From JASFQI01 sp050115555 (lineage in GTDB: Bacteria; Desulfobacterota; DSM-4660; Desulfatiglandales; HGW-15): 10,036 bases of DNA. Every line of letters begins with the position of its first letter. Position 1 is the first letter of the stretch. Where the stretch lies: NCBI GenBank assembly GCA_050115555.1, contig JASFQI010000172.1, positions 1 to 10,036 on the forward strand. Direction: 5' to 3'. Of this stretch, positions 1-6,037 are shown in pieces. A program made the position numbers and the translations under genes. The notes below the pieces were generated by a model that was given only the letters and a program-made list of their open reading frames with translations, was not told the origin of the DNA and ran no database searches.

Positions 1-1923
1 TGGGTGAGGTGGCGCGGGTTGGGGTTTTACGGCGTACTATCCGTGATCCTGGGGACTTGGCCGCTTCTCCAGCTGCTGGCTATCCGCTGGGCGCGTGAGG
101 TGGCATTCCTTCACGGGAGCGACCCGGGGTTCTACGCCATTTTCGGCTACGTGCTGGCTACGACGGCGCCTTACTGCCTCATGGCCGGATTCATCCTTCC
201 CTGCGCCCTGGAGGTCTTGCGCCGGCAGGACGGCTCCCTGACATCCGGCGGACTCTACATCACGGACAGCATCGGGGACATTGCAGGAGGGGCCCTGTTC
301 GGGTTCCTCCTCGTGTACTGGCTCCACCCGTTCAAGACCGTTGTCGTGACCTCCGCGCTCCTGCTCCTGGTGGGATTGATCATTCTGGCCTTGGGCAGAA
401 GAGGCTTTCTACTGGGACTGGCGGCTGTCTTGTGCGCGGCTTTTGTCGGTGTCGGCCTGAATGAGCACTTGGAGGTGTTCAGCCTGGAAGGGCAGTTCGG
501 GAACATTATCCGCTACGTAGAGTCCCCTTATGGTCGCATCGTGGTCACGCGCGACCAGGGTCTTTACACGTTCTGGGAATCGGGGTCCCCGCTGGAGGCC
601 GGTTCCGATCCCGCGGCAGTCGAAGAAAAGGTCCACTATGCCTTGAGTCAGCTCGATCATGTGGGGGATGTCCTCCTGGTCTCCGGAGGGATCGGAGGGA
701 CACTCGACGAGGTGCGCAAGCACGGACCCCGCAGCGTGGATTACGTGGAGCTCGACCCCAACCTGACTCGCATTGCCCGCGATATCGGCTACCTCTATGA
801 GCATCCCCTTGTGTCTGTGAAGAACACGGACGGCAGGCGCTACATTCGTTCCACAAAAAAGCGATACGATTCCGTTATCCTGGACCTGCCGGATCCGGAC
901 ACCTTTCAAATGAACCGGTTCTTCACATCGGAGTTCTTCTCCCTGGTCCGGGAGCGCCTGACCCCACGCGGGGTCTTGTGCTTCAGCCTGGAGTATTACC
1001 CGAATTATCTGACGGACCTGATGCGGCGCAAGCTTTCCTCCATCCGCAACACGGCCCTGCTTCACTTTCGAAATGTTCAAATCATTCCCGGGGGCAAGGC
1101 CTACTTCCTTTGCCGGAACGGCCCTCTGACCCTGAATATTCCAGAGCGCCTGGAGGCCAAGTCCGTGCCCACGGCGTACATCTCGGGCTACTACTGGGGC
1201 AATGTGACTCCGGATCGAATCGCCATGATTCAGGAGGCCCTCGATGCATCGGAGCACGTGAACACGGACTTTCAGCCCAAGGTCATGAGTCTTGTGTTTC
1301 AGGAGTGGTTCGTAAAGCACGGCACATCCCCAAAGCCGTTTCTCTGGGGGGTGGCCGGGTTCACCCTGCTCTACATGCTGTTCATGCGGCGGGAGGAATA
1401 CGTCCTCTTCACCACGGGGTTCGCGACCATGGGGGCCGAGATGCTCGTGGTGTTTGCCTTCCAGGTGCTTCACGGCTACGTCTATCTCAAGATTGGAGCC
1501 ATTGTGACCGCATTCCTGGCGGGCCTGCTCCCGGGTGCGGCTGCCGGGCGGCTCGGCAGGGAGCGAGCAGGGCGGAAGCTCCTGGCCGCCGACATGATTC
1601 TCGTCCTGGGTCTCATCGGCTTCTACGCATGGCTCCGCTACCACGGGGCCCCGATACATTCCGGCTGGTTTCTCGCCTATGGGTTCTGCTTCTCATTTTT
1701 CTGCGGATTCCAGTTCCCTTCGGCCGCTTCGATCATCGGGGAGGACAAGAGCCCGGCTGCCGGCTGTCTGGCCGCCGACCTGACCGGAGCGGCGATGGGC
1801 ACACTGGCGGTTGGGGCGATTCTGATTCCTCTGCTGGGCCTCCAGGCGGCAACGATCGTTTTGATCCTTGTGAAGGTTTCGAGTAACATGGGGATCCTGT
1901 TCGGAGGGATCGCCCGGGCGTAG
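1..1923 (+). CDS. Polytopic membrane protein with embedded spermidine-synthase-like domain (5' end missing)
   Basis: The reading frame is open at the left edge, so the N-terminus is missing. Residues are numbered here from the GTG at position 4, giving 639 residues, but that codon is probably not the true start. Hydrophobic segments at about 5-27, 42-68, 94-128 and 133-150 precede a soluble domain at about 165-400. That domain has a spermidine-synthase/SAM-type fold: a glycine-rich GGIGG loop at 228, an acidic residue in VELDP (E249), DGRRY (D276) and LDLPDPD (D294-D299), followed by a TSEFF segment typical of aminopropyltransferases. More membrane helices follow from about 440 to the end. 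Family knowledge: such fusions are usually annotated as membrane spermidine/spermine synthase-like proteins. Whether they make polyamines is not established, so substrate is unknown. The helices on either side of the catalytic domain look like a duplicated module. No downstream gene overlaps it. I am confident of the family but not of the reaction. Confidence 0.85.
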   Translation, partial: WVRWRGLGFYGVLSVILGTWPLLQLLAIRWAREVAFLHGSDPGFYAIFGYVLATTAPYCLMAGFILPCALEVLRRQDGSLTSGGLYITDSIGDIAGGALFGFLLVYWLHPFKTVVVTSALLLLVGLIILALGRRGFLLGLAAVLCAAFVGVGLNEHLEVFSLEGQFGNIIRYVESPYGRIVVTRDQGLYTFWESGSPLEAGSDPAAVEEKVHYALSQLDHVGDVLLVSGGIGGTLDEVRKHGPRSVDYVELDPNLTRIARDIGYLYEHPLVSVKNTDGRRYIRSTKKRYDSVILDLPDPDTFQMNRFFTSEFFSLVRERLTPRGVLCFSLEYYPNYLTDLMRRKLSSIRNTALLHFRNVQIIPGGKAYFLCRNGPLTLNIPERLEAKSVPTAYISGYYWGNVTPDRIAMIQEALDASEHVNTDFQPKVMSLVFQEWFVKHGTSPKPFLWGVAGFTLLYMLFMRREEYVLFTTGFATMGAEMLVVFAFQVLHGYVYLKIGAIVTAFLAGLLPGAAAGRLGRERAGRKLLAADMILVLGLIGFYAWLRYHGAPIHSGWFLAYGFCFSFFCGFQFPSAASIIGEDKSPAAGCLAADLTGAAMGTLAVGAILIPLLGLQAATIVLILVKVSSNMGILFGGIARA

Positions 1924-1964
1924 AGGAGCCAGGGGTTAAGGAACCGTCTGTGGGCATTTCTTTA

Positions 1965-1983
1965 GGCCTTCCGGGGAAAGGCC
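1965..1983 (+). terminator. Weak hairpin after the synthase-like gene
   Basis: A 6-bp perfect stem (ggcctt 1965-1970 with aaggcc 1978-1983) encloses a 7-nt loop, 42 bp after the stop codon of the membrane synthase-like gene. Two more C:G pairs could form inside with a bulge. There is no T-tract after it, so it is not a classical intrinsic terminator. It may only stabilise the mRNA end. Confidence 0.25.
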
Positions 1984-2121
1984 ACCAGAGCCAGGGGATG
2001 AAGGCCGTACTTTTACCGCCTCTACCGTATTAGGACCCGGAGGTTCGTCCTGCACCGAGGCTGGAAGCGGAGGATGCCGGGTTTTTCTGAAGCGGACATG
2101 AGCGGGAGGCCTTCGTCATTC

Positions 2122-2164
2122 CGGGCGGTTGTGTCCGGGGGAAACCGCGGCCATCCCCCGCCCG
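2122..2164. repeat. Nested hairpin in the left arm
   Basis: Within the left arm, cgggcgg (2122-2128) pairs with ccgcccg (2158-2164). An alternative inner pairing joins ggggg (2137-2141) with ccccc (2155-2159). This is the kind of nested structure seen in folded palindromic repeats. Confidence 0.45.
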
Positions 2165-2265
2165 AAAAGTATCATTATGAGATGAACATGGGGAACAGGC
2201 GAAAGTGTGGCCGAAGTGATGGGCACACGGGGCGGGGGTGGAACGCGGAGGGGGCAGGAATCCCT

Positions 2266-2281
2266 CGGGCGGAACCGCCCG
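2266..2281. repeat. Nested hairpin in the right arm
   Basis: cgggcgg (2266-2272) and ccgcccg (2275-2281) are perfectly complementary around a central AA, so a stem of about 6 bp with a tetraloop is expected. It lies in the right arm of the long inverted repeat and repeats the same cgggcgg core as the left arm. Confidence 0.45.
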
Positions 2282-2337
2282 TAATGACCAGGCCGGGAGC
2301 GCAGGGAGCGGAAGAAAACCCCGGCTTCCTCCGCGGG

Positions 2338-2351
2338 TGACAGGCCTGTCA
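2338..2351. promoter_or_regulatory. Perfect 14-bp palindrome, possible operator
   Basis: tgacaggcctgtca is a perfect inverted repeat without a spacer. It starts 3 bp beyond the right end of the long inverted repeat and about 20 bp before a candidate promoter for the radical SAM gene. A second, shorter perfect palindrome, ccacgtgg, lies at 2363-2370. The size and symmetry fit a dimeric regulator site, but no regulator is identified. Chance or a link to the repeat element cannot be excluded. Confidence 0.3.
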
Positions 2352-2370
2352 ACTCGTTTCATCCACGTGG

Positions 2371-2399
2371 TTGGCCGAGAGGCTTTCCAAAAATAATGC
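2371..2399 (+). promoter_or_regulatory. Candidate sigma-70 promoter for the AmrS-type gene
   Basis: TTGGCC (2371-2376) and TAATGC (2394-2399) are separated by 17 bp in a locally AT-richer stretch of an otherwise GC-rich region. Transcription would begin near 2406, leaving a leader of about 64 nt before the ATG at 2470. If correct, it also argues against the in-frame TTG at 2371 as the start codon. Confidence 0.35.
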
Positions 2400-2469
2400 T
2401 ACCCTGCTTACGAAACGTAGAAAAATGGACAGACCTGGCGTCGGCACTTTTTTACAAAACAAACACGGG

Positions 2470-3633
2470 ATGACCCGAAAGGAGTTCCTCAAGGCCGTGG
2501 CCCTGGGGGTCCCCGGGCTTCTCTGCGCGGTTCCTGCAGGCGCGAGCACCCGGAGTCCCTGCTCCGGGAGCATTCGAGGCCACGTGTTCAAGGGGGAGGC
2601 ACCGTCCGAGCTCTGGAAATGGTCCATCGAGGCCATGGACTACACCTCCGACGGTCAAAGGGTCCAGTGTGGGGTGTGCCCCAACCGGTGCGTTCTCGAA
2701 CCCGGCGATCGGAGCGTGTGCCGCTCCCGCGTGAACCTCGGAGGCAAGCTTTACTCGTTGACCTACGGAAACCCCTGCGCCGTGCACGTAGACCCCATTG
2801 AAAAAAAGCCTCTGAACCACTTTCTGCCCGGCACGAGGGTGTTCTCCATTGCCACGACCGGCTGCAATCTCCGGTGCCTGAACTGCCAGAACTGGGAGAT
2901 TTCCCAGCGAAAGCCCGAGGAGGTGCGCCACGGCGAGCTGTTTCCGGAAGCCGTGGTGCGGGAAGCCCTTCAGCGGGAAACCCTTTCCATCGCCTACACG
3001 TACTCCGAGGCGATCACGTTCTACGAGTACATGTTCGACACGGCGCGTCTGGCCCGGGAGGCCGGTATCCGTAACGTGCTCGTTTCCAACGGCTACATCA
3101 ACAAAAAGCCCCTCCTGCGGTTGTCGCGCTTTCTCGACGGCGCAAACATCAACCTGAAATCCTTTGAGGACTGTATCTATCGGTGCCTGAACGGGGGCAC
3201 GCTCCCGCCGATCCTTCGCACGCTCAAGACCCTGCACGAGGAGGGCGTGTGGCTCGAGATCACCACGCTCGTGGTCCCGACCTATGTGGACGACGCTGAC
3301 ATGATCCGGCGCATGTGTGAATGGATTCTGACGGAACTGGGTCCGGATCATCCCCTGCACTTCACCCGCTTCCACCCGGCCTACCGCCTGACCCGCCTCC
3401 CACCCACCCCTGTGGAGACTCTGGAGCGCTTTCGCCGCATCGCTCTCGACGAAGGGATTCACTACGTGTTCGTGGGGAACGTCCCAGGTCATGAGGGATC
3501 TCACACGTACTGCCACCAATGCGGGCGCCTGCTCATCGAGCGGCGGGGATACCGTCTCGGCCCCGTTCGCATTCAGGACGGGAGGTGCGCGTTCTGCGGG
3601 GCGCGGGTCCCGGGCCGGTGGCTGGAGGGTTGA
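2470..3633 (+). CDS. amrS: AmmeMemoRadiSam-type radical SAM protein with Tat-like leader
   Basis: The product is 387 residues from the ATG at 2470. An open frame continues upstream to a TTG at 2371, but I chose 2470 because the protein then begins MTRKEFLK followed by a hydrophobic stretch and an AGA-ST cleavage-like site at about 24-28. This resembles a twin-arginine leader with RK in place of RR. No strong ribosome binding site marks either start. C67, C70, C74 and C84 form a cysteine-rich N-terminal motif typical of the family. The radical SAM motif TGCNLRCLNC supplies C132, C136 and C139 for a 4Fe-4S cluster. Two C-terminal CxxC pairs (C348/C351 and C373/C376) look like a metal-binding ribbon. 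The family resembles pyruvate-formate-lyase activases and is named for its association with AMMECR1 and Memo proteins. Neither partner is visible here, and the substrate is unknown. Confidence 0.85.
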   Translation: MTRKEFLKAVALGVPGLLCAVPAGASTRSPCSGSIRGHVFKGEAPSELWKWSIEAMDYTSDGQRVQCGVCPNRCVLEPGDRSVCRSRVNLGGKLYSLTYGNPCAVHVDPIEKKPLNHFLPGTRVFSIATTGCNLRCLNCQNWEISQRKPEEVRHGELFPEAVVREALQRETLSIAYTYSEAITFYEYMFDTARLAREAGIRNVLVSNGYINKKPLLRLSRFLDGANINLKSFEDCIYRCLNGGTLPPILRTLKTLHEEGVWLEITTLVVPTYVDDADMIRRMCEWILTELGPDHPLHFTRFHPAYRLTRLPPTPVETLERFRRIALDEGIHYVFVGNVPGHEGSHTYCHQCGRLLIERRGYRLGPVRIQDGRCAFCGARVPGRWLEG

Positions 3634-3689
3634 CCGATTCTGCGTGGTCTTTTGCTCTGAAGGGCCATGCGTGAAGCCCGGGATGTGCG

Positions 3690-3718
3690 TTGACAGCCCA
3701 AGGGAAATCCATTACCTT
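3690..3718 (+). promoter_or_regulatory. Candidate sigma-70 promoter for the kinase/regulator unit
   Basis: A perfect TTGACA (3690-3695) is followed after 17 bp by TACCTT (3713-3718), which keeps the T, A and final T of the -10 consensus. Initiation would fall near 3725, about 60 nt before the kinase start. This is the best promoter-like sequence in the window. It would place the kinase and regulator genes, and possibly gspA and gspB, under one start site. Confidence 0.45.
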
Positions 3719-3750
3719 CTAAGTGCTTGCTTCAAAAGGAAAACCGAATC

Positions 3751-3784
3751 GGACCGGGAACTCACCGCCGGGTCCGGCCGGTGA
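3751..3784 (+). promoter_or_regulatory. Leader with two competing hairpins at the kinase start
   Basis: tcaccg (3762-3767) pairs with cggtga (3779-3784), with inner ccgg/ccgg pairing possible; the stem ends exactly before the ATG at 3785. An alternative stem joins ggaccggg (3751-3758) to ccgggtcc (3768-3775) with one mismatch. The two cannot form together. There is no clear Shine-Dalgarno sequence before 3785. The arrangement could affect translation initiation, but it may also be a by-product of GC-rich sequence. Confidence 0.3.
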
Positions 3785-5026
3785 ATGGGAGTGATGAAAG
3801 AGAGTCGTTACGAAAAAATATTCACCGGGCTGATCGCATCCAAGACACGGTTCGTCCTGTTGACCCTGGGTCTGTTTCTGCTCTACGTGGCGGGGTTTGT
3901 CGTGTTCGATTACCTGGAGGTCAACGAGCAGCGTTACGTGCTTTTCGTATTCGGACTCGTGGTTTCCAGTCTCTTTTTCTCCTGGCTCCTGGGCGGAAGG
4001 GCCGCCTTTGTCTACGTGACATTTTTTACTTTGTTTTTCTCGTTCATTTACTCGAAACCGCTCTTCGAGAAAGGGACCCTTTACGGCTCCCTGTTTCTGA
4101 GCCGCTCGTTCATCATCATTTCCGTGAGCTTCATCGTCGTGATGCTGCTCATGGTGGTGTTCAAGTCCCCGGCGGACACGGCAAGGGAGCGCATGGCGCT
4201 CGAGACCAAGGAGGAGAAGGAAAAATCGAGGCTCCTGGAGTTCCTGGTCACGGAACGCAAGATCACCCAGGACGTGGTGGCCCAGTCCAACTTTGCCAAG
4301 GATGAGCTGCTGGTCCTCCAGGGAGCCTGGCGATCCCAGATCCACAACATCGTCAACGACCTGCCGGCCTCCAAGGAGGACGACATTTACCGACGGATCA
4401 TCGAGCCCTTCCAGGAGGCCATCCTGAAGCACCTGAAAGGGCTGGAGCGCAAGCTGACCTTTGAGCCGAGACCCATGGGCGTAAGGGACCTGGGTTCCAC
4501 GCTCCAGAAGGAGATCTCGGAAGACCTCGATGCCCTTCAGGACAGGTACGAGCTGGACCTGCAGCTTTCGACCTTCAATGGGTTCCGCGGTGGGACCGTT
4601 CGTTGCGATCCTTACAAGGTCGTGGAGATCCTTCGCAATCTGATCAAGAACGCCCAGAAGGCCATCGAGCTTCGACAGATCGAGATGATGAGACAGAATG
4701 TGGAAGCGTACCGCTCATTTCGGCCCTACCTCTCGATGGTCTTCAGCGGGACCGGTTCCACGCTGATCCTGGAGGTGACGGACAACGGAGGAGGGGTGAG
4801 CGAGGATGATGTGGATCGGGTGTTCAAGGAACCGATCCCTTCGTCCAAGAGGGAGGGGTATGGACTGGGAACCACTTTCGTCAAGTTTTTCTCCGAGCGG
4901 ATGGGCTTCTCCGTCCGGGGGAGAAACGTGAGCACGGATCACGGGAAAGGGTTTCAGGTCATTCTGGAGATGCCCGTGGAGCGGGGATCTTTTCAGGCCG
5001 AAGAGGAATCTGTCCAAGGAGCTTGA
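3785..5026 (+). CDS. Membrane sensor histidine kinase with atypical H-box
   Basis: The product is 413 residues from ATG 3785; GTG 3791 or ATG 3794 in the same frame are possible alternative starts. Four hydrophobic helices lie at about 22-43, 51-69, 72-90 and 107-126, with only short loops, so there is no sizeable periplasmic sensor domain. A charged helix follows from about 130. The likely phosphoacceptor is H187 in SQIHNIVND. The residue after the histidine is asparagine rather than the acidic residue usual in these kinases. The ATP-binding HATPase domain is clear: N-box EILRNLIKNAQ (N289), G1 box DNGGG (D333), a YGLGTTF segment near 360-367 and a final GKGFQV glycine box. The enzyme should autophosphorylate and pass phosphate to the regulator encoded 7 bp downstream. 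The signal is unknown and could be sensed within the membrane or from a protein partner. I am sure of the ATPase domain and less sure of the phosphoacceptor. Confidence 0.85.
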   Translation: MGVMKESRYEKIFTGLIASKTRFVLLTLGLFLLYVAGFVVFDYLEVNEQRYVLFVFGLVVSSLFFSWLLGGRAAFVYVTFFTLFFSFIYSKPLFEKGTLYGSLFLSRSFIIISVSFIVVMLLMVVFKSPADTARERMALETKEEKEKSRLLEFLVTERKITQDVVAQSNFAKDELLVLQGAWRSQIHNIVNDLPASKEDDIYRRIIEPFQEAILKHLKGLERKLTFEPRPMGVRDLGSTLQKEISEDLDALQDRYELDLQLSTFNGFRGGTVRCDPYKVVEILRNLIKNAQKAIELRQIEMMRQNVEAYRSFRPYLSMVFSGTGSTLILEVTDNGGGVSEDDVDRVFKEPIPSSKREGYGLGTTFVKFFSERMGFSVRGRNVSTDHGKGFQVILEMPVERGSFQAEEESVQGA

Positions 5027-5033
5027 ATCCGCC

Positions 5034-5942
5034 ATGTCCGAGGGGTATTTTGTCGTCCTTGTGGACGACGAAGAAAAGGTGCACCAGACGATCCGGCTGT
5101 ATCTCGAGAACAACAGCGTCCTGAAAGAGCTCAAGTCGCTCTATGCCCCGCTGGACTTGCTCGAGTATCTGAAGACGACTACGGATCCCGTTGACGTCAT
5201 TCTCCTGGACATCCATTTCAAGAATGCCGGGCTTTCCGGGCTCGATGCGATTCCTTTCATCCGGGAGGAGGACCCGTACGTACCCATCATCCTGCTCACC
5301 GGGATGGATACAGAGGCGATTCGAGAGGCCGAGGGCTTCCCGAACACGTATTTCATCCCCAAGCCCGTTTCCAGCGAGCAGTTGATCAAGATGATCGACT
5401 TCTACGTGGGCAAGAGTGAGCACGAGGCCCGGGAGATCCGGGAGCTGGAAAAGAAGATTCAAGAGCACCTGGACTATCAGAACCTGCTGGAAGAGGAGGT
5501 GAAACGGGTCGAGGAGGACCGGGACAAGATCCAGGACAAGCTGGCGAGCGCGGACGGGAAAAAAGCCTTTGAGAGCCTTCGAAAGGTCATCGGGAACATC
5601 CTGAAGAACTCCGAGATGACCGATTATGCCATCGAGGACCTGGAGGGGATCTACTACAAGAGGTACGACATGTTCAGCCGTCTCGTGGACGAGCTGGTCC
5701 AGTTCGATCGGGACCCCATGTCCTTGCCCGGCGCGAACATTCACAAGTATCAGGGGGTGGAGGACGTCTACTCGGTACGTTTGAGCCGAAAGGCGCGGCT
5801 CTTCGTCTACAAGGGGCCCAATACGTCCAAGAAGCGCATCTTGAGGGTCGATCTCAGCCACGACAAGGGGGCCATTGAAAACTGGCTGAAGGCCCATCAC
5901 AAGCAGTACGCGGACCCCAAGCCCGGACGGGGAAACCGTTGA
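5034..5942 (+). CDS. Response regulator with coiled coil and RelE/YoeB-like C-terminal domain
   Basis: The product is 302 residues. The receiver domain at about 4-125 has all the expected residues: acidic pair D11/D12, phosphoacceptor D59 in LLDIHF, T89 in LLTGMD and K110 in IPKPVS. A heptad-like charged helix at about 128-172 should be a coiled coil. A helical stretch follows, then at about 229-290 a segment resembling RelE/ParE-superfamily toxins, especially YoeB: PGANIHKYQG, then YSVRLSRKARLFVY (R249, R255), a beta strand and DLSHDKG (H276). By my alignment R255 and H276 fall near YoeB R65 and H83, whereas the position of YoeB E46 is not acidic. The domain may therefore bind RNA or a partner without cutting. 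No DNA-binding or enzymatic output of the usual kinds is present. It follows the kinase gene by 7 bp; AAGGAG at 5016-5021 lies rather far (12 nt) from the ATG. The receiver call is secure. The RelE-like call is from pattern recognition only. Confidence 0.85.
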   Translation: MSEGYFVVLVDDEEKVHQTIRLYLENNSVLKELKSLYAPLDLLEYLKTTTDPVDVILLDIHFKNAGLSGLDAIPFIREEDPYVPIILLTGMDTEAIREAEGFPNTYFIPKPVSSEQLIKMIDFYVGKSEHEAREIRELEKKIQEHLDYQNLLEEEVKRVEEDRDKIQDKLASADGKKAFESLRKVIGNILKNSEMTDYAIEDLEGIYYKRYDMFSRLVDELVQFDRDPMSLPGANIHKYQGVEDVYSVRLSRKARLFVYKGPNTSKKRILRVDLSHDKGAIENWLKAHHKQYADPKPGRGNR

Positions 5943-6037
5943 GCTCCTTCGGGCCTTCAAGGGCACGGCACATGGAGCGAGACAGCCCGAGGAACCCGTT
6001 CAACCAATAAAACGACAACCCAAACACGGCAAGTCGC

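Larger units (their letters stand above)
2067..2334. repeat. Long imperfect inverted repeat (MITE-like element)
   Basis: The outer ends, 2067-2088 and 2313-2334, are inverted copies of each other at 20 of 22 positions. Further in, 2115-2130 and 2273-2288 match inverted at 15 of 16 positions (the gtcatt and cgggcggtt core). Still further in, the ccatcccccgcccg stretch (2151-2164) resembles the complement of about 2231-2245. The arms are thus roughly 100 nt each, with small gaps between matching blocks and a loop of about 60 nt (2166-2226). No transposase is encoded inside; the only open frames there are short and lack any recognisable product. I could see no obvious target-site duplication at the outer ends. 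It could be a miniature inverted-repeat transposable element, a remnant of one, or a dispersed palindromic repeat. The internal arms also hold smaller hairpins. Confidence 0.65.

Noticed and set aside
409..1659. Long minus-strand open frame (416 residues) opposite the synthase-like gene
   Set aside because: It is rich in His, Gly, Glu and Arg with no recognisable motif, and the plus-strand protein in the same place has clear domains. It is a by-product of GC-rich codon usage.
2074..2340. Small plus-strand open frame (88 residues) within the inverted repeat
   Set aside because: It lies entirely inside the palindromic element, is rich in Gly and Arg, and has no similarity I can recognise.
2371..2469. 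Upstream TTG start extending the radical SAM protein by 33 residues
   Set aside because: The extension would hide the Tat-like leader and overlap the candidate promoter; ATG 2470 fits the family better.
2452..3519. Minus-strand open frame (355 residues) opposite the radical SAM gene
   Set aside because: The plus strand carries an unmistakable radical SAM protein, and the reverse product has no family features.
4959..5966. Minus-strand open frame (335 residues) opposite the response regulator
   Set aside because: The composition (rich in Leu, Val, His, Gln and Asp) mirrors the codons of the regulator; no domain is recognisable.
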